Below, piece after piece: positions 1-8,612 of a stretch of 20,710 nt of DNA. The first letter of the stretch is position 1, and the number at the start of each line of letters is the position of its first letter. A program made the translations under genes and the position numbers. Source of the DNA: Pseudaeromonas sp041911695 (lineage in GTDB: Bacteria > Pseudomonadota > Gammaproteobacteria > Enterobacterales > Aeromonadaceae); NCBI GenBank assembly GCA_041911695.1, contig JAYROM010000198.1, forward strand, positions 1 to 20,710, written 5' to 3'. The notes beneath the pieces were generated by a model, which ran no database searches, was not told the DNA's origin, and saw only the letters and a list, made by a program, of their open reading frames with translations.

Positions 1-1346
1 CGCAGATGCTGGGCATAACCGGCCTGATAGCGGGTGCGATAGTCGGGCTGGTTTTCCGCCACCTTGGGCAGCGCGACCTCCTTGAGTTTGGCCTCGAAAC
101 CGTACTGGGTACGATGCGCCTCATCGGCAATCACCACGATATTATGGCGGTCAGACAGCAGTGGGAAGGTGTCCTCATCCGCGCCGGGGGCGAACTTCTG
201 GATGGTGGCAAACACGATGCCGCCAGATGGGCGGTTGCGTAACTTAGCGCGCAGATCCTGACGGGTGAGGGCCTGCACCGGCTGTTCGCGCAGCAAGTCT
301 TGCGCCAGCGAGAAGACACCGAACAGCTGGCCATCCAGATCGTTACGGTCGGTGATCACCACGATGGTCGGGTTTTCCATCTCGACGGCCTGCATCACCC
401 GCGCGGCGAAGCAGGTCATGGTGATGCTTTTGCCCGACCCCTGTGTATGCCAGACCACGCCGCCTTTGCCTTTGCGCTGGCCCGCCACGGCCGGATTCGA
501 TGCCGTCACCACCTGCTCGATAGCCGCGAGCACGGCATGGAACTGGTGATAGCCGGCAATCTTCTTGATCAGCGTGCCGTCCTCTTCAAACAGCACGAAG
601 TAACGCAGATACTCGAGCAGATAGGCCGGCGCCAGCACGCCGCGCACCAGGGTTTCCAGTTCGGCAAACGGGCCGAGCGGATCGAGCGTGACGCCATCCA
701 CGGTACGCCACTGCATAAAGCGTTCGGCATTGGCTGACAGCGACCCCATCCGCGCATCGGAGCCATCGGAGATCACCAGGATTTCGTTGTAGTGGAACAG
801 ATCAGGGATTTGCGCCTTGTAGGTCTGTAGCTGGTCAAACGCCTTCCATATATCGGCGTTCTCATCGGCCGGGTTTTTCAGCTCGATCACCACCAATGGC
901 AGACCATTGATAAACAGGATGATGTCCGGCCGGCGGGTATGCTTCGGGCCTTTGAGCGTGTATTGGTTAATCGCCAGAAACTCGTTCTGGCCGGCGCTAT
1001 TTTGCCAGTCGATCAGTCGCAGGAAGTCGCCGCGCGTTTCGCCATCTCGCTGGTATTCGACCTTCACTCCGTGCACCAGCAGGTTATGAAAACGGCGGTT
1101 GGCCGCGAGTTGGGACGGGATGGCCAGATCCAGCACTTGCCTGAGTGCATCCTCGCGGGCGACCAGGGGCGCTTGCGGATTGAGGCGGGCGAGGGCGCTG
1201 CGTAGCCGCTCGATCAACACGGGTTGCAGATAGTCAGCCCGCTCCTGGTTTGGACCTTCGGGGGCGATATCGTAACCGCACAGTGGCTGATAGCCGACCT
1301 CTTGCAGCCAGCCCAGCGTTTCCTGTTCGAGTTGATCTTCGGTCAT
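1..1346 (-). CDS. hsdR: Type I restriction enzyme, endonuclease/motor subunit HsdR (N-terminal 448 residues, runs off left edge)
   Basis: HsdR is the ATP-dependent translocase and nuclease of the Type I complex (R2M2S). It pulls DNA past the bound HsdMS core and cuts it far from the recognition site. The visible N-terminal part has the PD-(D/E)xK nuclease signature (D141, E155, K157 in RPDIILF...VIELKNP). It also has the helicase motor start: Walker A HTQGSGKS at about residues 300-307 and the DEAH box at 408-411. I chose the ATG at 1346 because AGGA lies 7 bases upstream and the MTEDQLEQETLGWL opening is typical of the family. Full-length HsdR is usually about 1000 residues, so over half lies outside the window. 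It is separated from the co-directional mcrC by 298 bases, so unlike the other four genes it is not translationally coupled. No frameshift is seen in the visible part. Confidence 0.96.
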   Translation of the reverse strand, partial: MTEDQLEQETLGWLQEVGYQPLCGYDIAPEGPNQERADYLQPVLIERLRSALARLNPQAPLVAREDALRQVLDLAIPSQLAANRRFHNLLVHGVKVEYQRDGETRGDFLRLIDWQNSAGQNEFLAINQYTLKGPKHTRRPDIILFINGLPLVVIELKNPADENADIWKAFDQLQTYKAQIPDLFHYNEILVISDGSDARMGSLSANAERFMQWRTVDGVTLDPLGPFAELETLVRGVLAPAYLLEYLRYFVLFEEDGTLIKKIAGYHQFHAVLAAIEQVVTASNPAVAGQRKGKGGVVWHTQGSGKSITMTCFAARVMQAVEMENPTIVVITDRNDLDGQLFGVFSLAQDLLREQPVQALTRQDLRAKLRNRPSGGIVFATIQKFAPGADEDTFPLLSDRHNIVVIADEAHRTQYGFEAKLKEVALPKVAENQPDYRTRYQAGYAQHL

Positions 1347-1644
1347 GCGCGATTCCTGTTTCTTCTTCTGCCGACGGACTTCGGGCCTCCGCCGAGTGGA
1401 CCTTACTGGTCAATAGCAGTAACAGCCTGTCAGAGATGACAAGTTCATCACTTTACACAGCGAAAGGCTACGGCTGAATCCTTGAGTTATGCGGTAAATC
1501 AAGGGATTGCCGAAAGTCGGGCACCTCGCCATCTTTTAATCACTGACTGAAAGTGCCGTTGTAGGCGTCTTTGGGTGTTGGCGTTGCTCCTATGTCGTCG
1601 TTCGGTTTCCCGGTGGATAAACACCAACACGGCAGTTTTACTTG
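1347..1644. other. 298-base spacer between mcrC and hsdR, no convincing gene
   Basis: This is the only real gap in the restriction locus. I see no long reading frame. A 40-codon minus-strand frame (1532 to 1410, starting MARCPTFGNP) has no ribosome binding site and I do not call it a gene. A weak promoter-like pair on the minus strand, TTGTCA (1437-1442) and TGCTAT (1413-1418) with an 18-base spacer, could drive hsdR. A loose inverted repeat (GTGTTGG near 1574, CCAACAC near 1624) lies just past mcrC but has no T-run. The gap could be the scar of an insertion or a regulatory region for separate hsdR expression. Confidence 0.4.
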
Positions 1645-2967
1645 TCATGCAGGCTTAAGCGGCAAACACAATGATGACGGTGCGGGCACCACCAGGTGTG
1701 GCAACTGTGGCTTTTCAGACGCCTGACCAAGCTCGAACGGCAGCACCCATAACACCATTTGGTTCCCGTCATCAAAATAGAACGGTGCGAGAGGCTTGGT
1801 GAAGGATTTGCTGACCGGATAAATCAGCACCAGATGCTGTGTGGCTTGTTCACGCAGATACTTATGGCCATAGGCGAACAGCTGATAGAGATCGTTTTGG
1901 CTGATTTGGTATTTGCCCTTGCGGTCATTACTATCCAGCAGCTTCCACTTCACATCCAATATCCAGCGCTGTTTGTTGTGCTCAAGCAGCAGATCGGGCT
2001 TTAGCTGGAACAGCTTCTCCTCATTCTGTTGGCACAAGTATTGGCTGGCCGCTTGGGCGGTTAAGTCGGCATCAGGTTGTAACTGCTGACGCAGATGTAC
2101 TTCGACATAGCGCTCGAACAGTTTCTCCATCGGGAACAGCAGGCTGATACCGCGCCATTCGCCTTGTAGCGCGCTGGGCATGGCGCGGTACAGGATCAAT
2201 TCGCACCAGGGCCGGATCGGTTGGTAATGGGCCATCAGCCGGTCATGGCGCCATTGTCGGAAGTCTGCCTCCGTATCCCGACTGGCGGGGATGTCGGATA
2301 ACAGGTGACGAAGTTCCTGGGCCAGTCGCCAGTTATCAGGATGCCGGGTGGTGTTGGCGACCTTCTCCAGTGCCAGTTTGAGCAGGCGGTTTTCGGCGCG
2401 GTCGGGTAGAAACAGATCATAACGCAGCGCGAAATGATGCTGTCTACCGGGCGGTTGGCGCATCTGGCGCACGACATCCAGTTGGCCACGCAAGAACGGC
2501 TCGCTGGCTTCGACGCGCTGATAGTCCGAACGGATACCGCGTTTGAGCAGCTGATCCAGTGCGGCCAGAAAACGGGCCATTACCCATTCGCTTAACGGCA
2601 GCGCGAAACAGGCCAGCGCTGCCTCATCGGTCTCGCGTGGTGGCAAGTCCAGGGCGCACTCCAGCATTCGGCGGGTTAATTCACGGCCGGACTGTTTCCC
2701 CTTATCTCCATCCCCTACGATCTTGGGCAGGATCTCGATCACCTGCCCGGAGGGGGTTTCGATGATGCCGACATAGTTATCCAGTTGCAGGGTGCGGGCA
2801 TCTTCTACCTGCACCAGCGTCGGGGCATGGCTAACGCGATAGCGCTGGCTGAGCTGGCATAACCAGTCAAAATCGGCGCGCGCAATATGGGCCAGCGACA
2901 GGGTAGGGCTGTCCACCGGGAGGGTGGTCAGCCGGCCATATTCACGAATCGAGATCGGGGCGTTCAT
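1645..2967 (-). CDS. mcrC: McrC, nuclease subunit of the McrBC modification-dependent restriction enzyme
   Basis: McrC is the endonuclease partner of the McrB GTPase. It binds assembled McrB rings, stimulates their GTPase and cuts DNA containing modified cytosines. The 440-residue protein has the McrC layout: an N-terminal beta-rich McrB-contacting half (including a TPSGQVIEILPKI segment), a linker with FPMEKLFERYV at about 278-288, and a C-terminal PD-(D/E)xK site (D325 in QLKPDLLL; D338 and K340 in WILDVKWK). The ATG overlaps the mcrB stop in an ATGA junction and has GGAGG just upstream, so translation is probably coupled. E. coli McrC is about 350 residues; this one has a longer N-terminal region and tail. 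No catalytic residue is missing. Confidence 0.94.
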   Translation of the reverse strand: MNAPISIREYGRLTTLPVDSPTLSLAHIARADFDWLCQLSQRYRVSHAPTLVQVEDARTLQLDNYVGIIETPSGQVIEILPKIVGDGDKGKQSGRELTRRMLECALDLPPRETDEAALACFALPLSEWVMARFLAALDQLLKRGIRSDYQRVEASEPFLRGQLDVVRQMRQPPGRQHHFALRYDLFLPDRAENRLLKLALEKVANTTRHPDNWRLAQELRHLLSDIPASRDTEADFRQWRHDRLMAHYQPIRPWCELILYRAMPSALQGEWRGISLLFPMEKLFERYVEVHLRQQLQPDADLTAQAASQYLCQQNEEKLFQLKPDLLLEHNKQRWILDVKWKLLDSNDRKGKYQISQNDLYQLFAYGHKYLREQATQHLVLIYPVSKSFTKPLAPFYFDDGNQMVLWVLPFELGQASEKPQLPHLVVPAPSSLCLPLKPA

Positions 2968-5666
2968 TCGCCCTCCTGGCTACCTTTGTCACCCTCAATA
3001 ATCAGCTGATAGGCTGCCGGGTTATTAAACGCCTGTTCATTAAGTTGCCAACGCTGGCGTTGCCCGCCAATGTTGGCAACGCCGAGCAGGGTTTTAATAT
3101 CCTGCTTGGGTTGATGCAAGAATTGGGTGGCAGGCTCGGTTTTGCGATGGTCATTTAATACCCAGGCAATGCGCTCCCAATCCTCAAAGAAGTACTCTTG
3201 CAATAGCGGCAGAATCTGGTTCTTAAAGATTGGAGCTAATTTGGTGATGGGTTGCTTATCCTTGAGTTGCATAAAATACGCATGGCCTAGGCAGTGGTCG
3301 CGATCCAGCAGTATTTCAATTCGCTGGTTCATCTTCTCGAGCAGTTCGCCAATGTTGATGCCATCAATGGTGATTTTATTAAGTTCCTTGTATTGAGGCG
3401 CCATCTCTTCAAAGACGAACCGGCGGCGTAGGGCGATATCCAGCCCGGCCAACGAGCGGTCAGCGGTATTCATGGTGCCGATAATGTAGAGGTTATTCGG
3501 CACGCTAAATGGTTTTTTGGAGTAGGGCAGGGTGGTGGTTAATGCTTCACTTTCACCAGTTCGCTTGGAGGGCTCAATCAAGGTGATTAGCTCACCAAAA
3601 ATTCGTGAAATATTGCCGCGATTGATCTCGTCGATGATTAATACGACGGGTTTTTCAATTTCTGTTGTGGTGGAATTGTCGTATTCTGGTAAGTTGCAGT
3701 TGAGTTTTAGATATTTTAGGATTCCTCGTACATAAGATTCGCTATATCCTGAGCTTATGCCTGTAATATAGAGGGATTTCACATGCTTTAGGTTGGCGCT
3801 ATCATACGTTCTGTCATTTTTTCGATTCTCTTGATCAATAGAGAATGTACCTTTTTCTGGTGCGTAGCGTGCTTGGAAACGGCTGCCATTTACAGTTTGC
3901 ATTGGCAGCCAATTTCCTTCGGCTTTCGAGGCTCGTCGAGCTAATTCATCAATTGCCAAATCGAATGGGCTCTGGGGTTGGTCAGTCCAGCGTCGAGCTT
4001 GCTCACATAATTGGGCAAATACACCAGGTACAACTTGATATTCAAGTGCCCCATCCGGTCGAGTGACAGCACGGAGCCCTTCAACAAAATCTTCATAGCT
4101 ATAGCTTTGATGGAACGTCACAAAAGCAATTTGGCCTAAATCAACATAACGTTCAAACGCGTCTTTGAGTTCGGAACGGGTCACGTTGCTGCGATTGAGG
4201 AGGTCCGGCTCCAGAATCCTAAGTGCCCTATTAATCGTATTATAGGTCTTGCCAGTGCCTGGCGGTCCAAACAGGATCTGGTTAAGCGGGATAGAGTTGG
4301 TCATATCAGACTCCACTGTCTCGGTAGGATCTGTCGTGGTCGGAAGATTGCTTTCGCTGTTGCTCACCTCTGTCCGTGGATTGAAGAAAGCGGCATAGAG
4401 CATCCAGACAAGTATGTTGTTGTCGATCGGGCTACTATCTGGCAAACCCGCTTGCCGTAAGGCGAGATTGATCGTGTGATTAAGCTCCAGCCAGTTGCTA
4501 CTGTCGGCTGTCGTTAACTGGAAGTCACTGGTGAACCGGCTGAGTAGTGCGCGGCAATCTTGGACATTAACCAACGTGGTATATAGTGCTGGTGCAGCAG
4601 CAGCGAACACCCGATGAATCACTGCGGTATAAATTTTAGGAACACTTCCCGCTGCTTTTGCTTGTTCCCAGCGGGCAAACACCTGCTGGTAGGTCTCGTG
4701 CCCCGGATCTTGCAGAATCAGATCACCCAACTCGCGCAGCATATCGATGTTCTTTTCATATACTGTGTTAGATAGCTGGCCTGGTGAGACGGTGCATACA
4801 CCGTTAGCTCCGTCCCTCCACAGCCAATCCAACGTGGAATTATCGAGTGGCTGCTGGTTTGTCTGAATCGCCTCAATAGATGCAATTCTGGCCAGATACT
4901 TTTGCCTCCAACTTGAGTTGGACCACTCGTGCTGTGCCTGATACCAATGGGCGCACTGGGCAAGACTATGCACGTCGCGGCCGATTTCCCATACCTTATC
5001 CAACGATTCGGCCAACTCGGGCGGGATGGCAATGCCAGAGCTTTGGGCACTCCACTTGAACTTACCTTTGGATAGCTGCTCCAGTAGCACTATCGGTAAC
5101 AAGCCAGAGACGCAATCAGGGCGTGTTTCTTCGGCCTGGAAGCGGATATAGCTGCGGGTTTTCGTTGCGTCGCGCCAGTCCTCGGCTTTGAAGCTACCCT
5201 CGGTCACTGTTCCTCTTGCCACTATCCCGCGAGGGTCAACACCGAGACGAATCAGATAGACACGATCGCCGATCACCGGCTTGGTCGAATAACACGACCA
5301 ACGCTCAATTCGGCCAGCCCTGACCCCGGCATTACCACCGTCCTGATAGTGCTCCGGGTTCCAGGTCAGCAGGAAGGCTGCCGGTTTCTTCTTGTCGGCA
5401 CTGGTTTCACTAACAACATATTCAATCCAATAGCGCAGCGCATTCCGTGCACTGCCGTTGCTATAGGCTCCGGCTTCTGAATATTGCCCTTGCAGGCTGT
5501 AATCAGCCTGTAGAGTATCCAGTTGCTCGAGGTCGGTGAGCGTCCACAGGTCCTGTCCGCAATGCTGCGCGAGATGGTTTAATCCGCTGCAATATGAGTC
5601 GATGGTTTTCGCCAACAATTCACGGGACCGCAGGTAGTCGCGGTAGCCATCTTTGGTTACTGGCAT
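2964..5666 (-). CDS. mcrB: McrB, GTP-hydrolysing AAA+ motor with EVE-like N-terminal DNA reader
   Basis: McrB recognises modified DNA and, as a GTP-driven AAA+ ring, recruits McrC for cleavage. Domains of the 900-residue protein: residues 1-85 resemble a helical SAM-like fold (YRDYLRSRELLAKTIDSY...); about 94-215 look like an EVE/PUA-like modified-base reader (FLLTWNPEHY, IGDRVYLIRLG, GIVARGTV); 230-450 is a helical linker; about 460-900 is the AAA+ motor. Motor motifs are Walker A GPPGTGKT (467-474), Walker B VVLIIDEINRG (674-684), the McrB signature MNTADRS (732-738) and arginines RRR (747-749). Walker A and B are about 200 residues apart, roughly twice the spacing in E. coli McrB, implying an insert. 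The ATG at 5666 has GAGG 7 bases upstream and overlaps the hsdS end by 10 bases. An internal ATG at 4304 could give a short form. Confidence 0.94.
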   Translation of the reverse strand: MPVTKDGYRDYLRSRELLAKTIDSYCSGLNHLAQHCGQDLWTLTDLEQLDTLQADYSLQGQYSEAGAYSNGSARNALRYWIEYVVSETSADKKKPAAFLLTWNPEHYQDGGNAGVRAGRIERWSCYSTKPVIGDRVYLIRLGVDPRGIVARGTVTEGSFKAEDWRDATKTRSYIRFQAEETRPDCVSGLLPIVLLEQLSKGKFKWSAQSSGIAIPPELAESLDKVWEIGRDVHSLAQCAHWYQAQHEWSNSSWRQKYLARIASIEAIQTNQQPLDNSTLDWLWRDGANGVCTVSPGQLSNTVYEKNIDMLRELGDLILQDPGHETYQQVFARWEQAKAAGSVPKIYTAVIHRVFAAAAPALYTTLVNVQDCRALLSRFTSDFQLTTADSSNWLELNHTINLALRQAGLPDSSPIDNNILVWMLYAAFFNPRTEVSNSESNLPTTTDPTETVESDMTNSIPLNQILFGPPGTGKTYNTINRALRILEPDLLNRSNVTRSELKDAFERYVDLGQIAFVTFHQSYSYEDFVEGLRAVTRPDGALEYQVVPGVFAQLCEQARRWTDQPQSPFDLAIDELARRASKAEGNWLPMQTVNGSRFQARYAPEKGTFSIDQENRKNDRTYDSANLKHVKSLYITGISSGYSESYVRGILKYLKLNCNLPEYDNSTTTEIEKPVVLIIDEINRGNISRIFGELITLIEPSKRTGESEALTTTLPYSKKPFSVPNNLYIIGTMNTADRSLAGLDIALRRRFVFEEMAPQYKELNKITIDGINIGELLEKMNQRIEILLDRDHCLGHAYFMQLKDKQPITKLAPIFKNQILPLLQEYFFEDWERIAWVLNDHRKTEPATQFLHQPKQDIKTLLGVANIGGQRQRWQLNEQAFNNPAAYQLIIEGDKGSQEGE
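4302..4314 (-). promoter_or_regulatory. Internal ribosome binding site and start codon for a possible short McrB
   Basis: On the minus strand GGAG (4314-4311) sits six bases before an in-frame ATG at 4304, codon 455 of mcrB. Translation from here would give a 446-residue protein made of the AAA+ motor without the SAM-like and EVE regions. E. coli mcrB is known to make a short form from an internal start lacking its DNA-binding domain and modulating McrBC assembly. Use of this start is inferred; only the sequence is seen. Confidence 0.45.
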
Positions 5667-7018
5667 AGACTGGCCTCGTTCATTGATGTCTCCACCTCCG
5701 GCAACCGCAACTGGCCGGAAATCAGCTTGGGCAGCAGGCTATCGCGCAATTGGGCGAGGGTTTGGGCTTGACGATAATTATTAATCCAAGACTGAAATAC
5801 TGGAGAAATAGACTGACTATACATCTCTAGAATTGACTTACTGTTTGGGATGATAAGCCTTGCCGATTCAATACCTGCAGCACTTATATTTGGCTGAGCA
5901 CTTCCACTAGCTGCATTAAATATTTGTTCGGCCATGTGATGATTTTTGAAAGCTACGAATGCAAGATTAGTGTTGTCTGCTTCTTTTGCTTTGTTTTCAA
6001 ATTTTGCGACTCGTTGGTTGAGAAAGGCTTCAGTGCCATTGGAGACGAAAATACCCACTTTACCAATGGTGGCTCCGGTCATTGCCATTAATATATCGCC
6101 ATCCGACAAAGCAAAACGTTTTGTCTTCTTAGACAGGCTTTCAGGAATGAATGCAACGTCGTTTATGTTTACTGTTCCATCTCCGATTATGTTTTTTATC
6201 TTAATTACGGGGAATCCGGAATCAGTAAAATCAGTGCTCTTATACGCATAACCACCTTTGACGGTTACTAGGTCACCAATACAACCAACCCGCCACCCCT
6301 TCGGCACCATCCCCAATTCAGATTCTTCAAAACTATCCGGGAACAGGGCGGCGGTGGCGTCATCCATCCCTTGCGGTGTTTCGCCGCGCGCCTTGGCGTG
6401 CACCGGATCGAAGTCGACAAACCAGGATTTAAACAGCGCCTGGGCAATCGCCTCCAGCGTGGCATTGGTTTCACGTAGCAGAGCGATGCGGTCGTCGAGA
6501 AAATAAATTAGTTCTTCAATTTTCTGTCTTTCAGCAATGGGGGGCATGGGAACAGGAAGTTCCCTCAAGTCTTTTAGGTTAATTGTTGTTTGTACGGTGG
6601 TATTTGCTCGGCTTCCAAGAAGATGCTGAGATAGTGGCGAACGCAGGCAAATGGCTAACCATTGAGGACTGACATCCTCTCGAGGATGAATAACAGCAAC
6701 AGCTCGAGCGATGTTAAAACCTTTTAACGACTCAGGAACAATTGCGACTTGACCAACTGAGCCTACGATGGTTATTAAAATCTCACCACCATTTAAACGT
6801 GTCCGTAGATATTTCGACTCAATTTCTGGCGCGATTTTCATTACATCAGCGAGTTCAATTCGGCCATCTCGTATGTTGTTCACTCGAACAATAGGCACTC
6901 CATTTTCGACAATAGAGCCAGGTTGAACAACGCCATATGTAATAGATTTATCTTGAGCCAACTGCCCGAGAGATGAATAGCACCAGCCTTCGGGTAATGA
7001 TGGAAGATCAAAACTCAT
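5657..7018 (-). CDS. hsdS: Type I restriction-modification specificity subunit HsdS
   Basis: HsdS sets the bipartite DNA target recognised by both the methyltransferase (M2S) and restriction complexes. The 453-residue protein has the standard two-half plan: target recognition domain 1 (about 5-160), a central conserved helical spacer (about 160-230, with PMPPIAERQKIEELI and ALFKSWFVDFDPVHAK), recognition domain 2 (about 238-395), and a distal conserved helix (YRQAQTLAQLRDSLLPKLISGQL, about 415-437). The ATG at 7018 has GGGAGG 8 bases upstream. It overlaps hsdM by 11 bases and mcrB by 10. The DNA encoding both recognition domains (about 5760-6250 and 6500-6960) is visibly richer in A+T than the flanks, typical of domains exchanged between alleles. 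The target sequence cannot be read from the protein. Confidence 0.96.
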   Translation of the reverse strand: MSFDLPSLPEGWCYSSLGQLAQDKSITYGVVQPGSIVENGVPIVRVNNIRDGRIELADVMKIAPEIESKYLRTRLNGGEILITIVGSVGQVAIVPESLKGFNIARAVAVIHPREDVSPQWLAICLRSPLSQHLLGSRANTTVQTTINLKDLRELPVPMPPIAERQKIEELIYFLDDRIALLRETNATLEAIAQALFKSWFVDFDPVHAKARGETPQGMDDATAALFPDSFEESELGMVPKGWRVGCIGDLVTVKGGYAYKSTDFTDSGFPVIKIKNIIGDGTVNINDVAFIPESLSKKTKRFALSDGDILMAMTGATIGKVGIFVSNGTEAFLNQRVAKFENKAKEADNTNLAFVAFKNHHMAEQIFNAASGSAQPNISAAGIESARLIIPNSKSILEMYSQSISPVFQSWINNYRQAQTLAQLRDSLLPKLISGQLRLPEVETSMNEASLCQ

Positions 7019-8564
7019 ACCCCAGCCCTCCCAGCTTTTGGCGAATCAGCTGATCCAGCTCGGCGCCCTTGGCCATCTGCTCACCGAGTTTTTCGGTCAG
7101 TGCCTGCATCTTGTCGGCAAAGGCTTCGTCATCCTCTTCCACCACCTCGGCGCCGACATAGCGGCCCGGGGTGAGCACATGGCCATGCTGGGTGATCTCT
7201 TCCAAAGAGACCGAGCGACAGAAGCCGGGAATATCTTCGTAAGGCTGATCCGTCTCGCCATCCCCTTTCCAGGCATGAAAGGTGTCGGCGATACGGGCGA
7301 TATCGGCCGGGGTGAGCTCAATCTGTACCCGGCTGACCGAGGAACCCAATTTGCGCGCATCAATAAACAGCACCTCGCCATGGCGGGCGGTCTTGCCGTT
7401 GGCCAAGAACCACAGACAGGCGGGGATCTGGGTGTTAAAGAACAGCTGGCCGGGCAGGGCGACCATGCACTCGACCACATCCTCCTCAACCATGGCACGA
7501 CGAATATCGCCTTCGCTGTTTTGCGAGGAGGACATGGCGCCGTTGGCCAGCACGATACCGGCGCGACCACCGGGCTTTAGGTGGTAGAGCATATGTTGCA
7601 GCCAGGCGTAGTTGGCATTGCCAGAGGGCGGGGTGCCGAACGCCCAGCGCGGGTCGCCCTCCAGCGAGCCGTGCCAGTAGTCGCTGATATTGAACGGTGG
7701 GTTGGCCATCACGAAATCGGCGCGCAGGTCCGGGTGCTGGTTACGGGTAAAGGTATCGCCCGGCTCTTTGCCGAGATTGAAGTCGATGCCGCGAATCGCC
7801 AGGTTCATCGCTGCTAGACGCCAGGTGGTGGGGTTGGACTCCTGACCGAAGATGGCGACATCGCCGAGCTTACCGCCATGTGCGGCAATAAACTTCTCTG
7901 ACTGCACAAACATGCCGCCCGAGCCGCAGCACGGGTCGTAGACCTTGCCGGCGTGGGGGGCGAGCACGGCGACCAGCGTTTGTACGATACTGGCCGGGGT
8001 ATAGAACTGGCCGCCCTTCTTGCCTTCGGCGCTGGCGAACTGGCCGAGGAAGTACTCATACACCTGGCCAAGAATATCGCGTGCCCGTGACTGATCCTCG
8101 CCAAAGCCAATGGTGGATATCAGATCAACGAGCTCGCCGAGCTTGCCATCCGGCAGCGGGGCGCGGGCATAACGCTTGTCGAGAATGCCTTTCAGACGCG
8201 GGTTTTCCACTTCGATCAGCGCGAGCGCATCATCAATCCGCTTGCCGATATCCGCCTGCTTGGCCGCCGCACGCAGGGCTGCCCAGCGCGCCGCTTCCGG
8301 CACCCAGAATACGTTCACTTCCTTGTAGTAGTCGCGATCTTCCAGCTCGGCGGCGACCTCATCCTCTGCGGCACCAAACAGATAGTAGTCGTCGTGCTCG
8401 TCGGCAAAGCGACGGGTCAGCTCATGACGGCGCGCGTCGAAGGCATCGGCAATAAACTTGAGGAAGATCAGCCCGAGGACGATGTGCTTGTATTCGGCAG
8501 CATCGACATTGGCGCGCAACTTGTCAGCCGCAGCCCACAAGGTTTTCTGGATATCGGAAAGCAT
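7008..8564 (-). CDS. hsdM: Type I restriction-modification N6-adenine methyltransferase subunit HsdM
   Basis: HsdM transfers a methyl group from S-adenosylmethionine to adenine in the site chosen by HsdS, protecting host DNA and forming the core of the restriction complex. The 518-residue protein starts with the HsdM_N helical domain (SDIQKTLWAAADKLRANVD...YKHIVLGLIFLKFI). The N6-methyltransferase domain follows, with KGGQFYTP near residue 184, AdoMet motif I DPCCGSGG (about 210-217) and catalytic motif IV NPPF (about 288-291). I prefer the ATG at 8564 over an in-frame TTG at 8570, because GGAG lies 9 bases before the ATG but only 3 before the TTG. It is first in the run hsdM-hsdS-mcrB-mcrC and overlaps hsdS by 11 bases. 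Confidence 0.97.
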   Translation of the reverse strand: MLSDIQKTLWAAADKLRANVDAAEYKHIVLGLIFLKFIADAFDARRHELTRRFADEHDDYYLFGAAEDEVAAELEDRDYYKEVNVFWVPEAARWAALRAAAKQADIGKRIDDALALIEVENPRLKGILDKRYARAPLPDGKLGELVDLISTIGFGEDQSRARDILGQVYEYFLGQFASAEGKKGGQFYTPASIVQTLVAVLAPHAGKVYDPCCGSGGMFVQSEKFIAAHGGKLGDVAIFGQESNPTTWRLAAMNLAIRGIDFNLGKEPGDTFTRNQHPDLRADFVMANPPFNISDYWHGSLEGDPRWAFGTPPSGNANYAWLQHMLYHLKPGGRAGIVLANGAMSSSQNSEGDIRRAMVEEDVVECMVALPGQLFFNTQIPACLWFLANGKTARHGEVLFIDARKLGSSVSRVQIELTPADIARIADTFHAWKGDGETDQPYEDIPGFCRSVSLEEITQHGHVLTPGRYVGAEVVEEDDEAFADKMQALTEKLGEQMAKGAELDQLIRQKLGGLGYEF

Positions 8565-8603
8565 CTGCAACAGCTCCGCTTGGAGAGGTTTTTAAGAGAC
8601 CGC

Positions 8604-8612
8604 AGTATAACA
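8604..8612 (-). promoter_or_regulatory. Extended -10 promoter candidate for the hsdM-hsdS-mcrBC unit
   Basis: Reading the minus strand, TGTTATACT is an extended -10 element (TG-N-TATACT, five of six bases matching TATAAT). It lies 40 bases before the hsdM ATG, with no good -35 box at the usual distance. It is the only promoter-like element I see directly upstream of hsdM and may serve all four overlapping genes. Confidence 0.5.

Noticed and set aside
1410..1532. 40-residue minus-strand open frame in the mcrC-hsdR spacer
   Set aside because: No ribosome binding site, no recognised domain, and the length is expected by chance.
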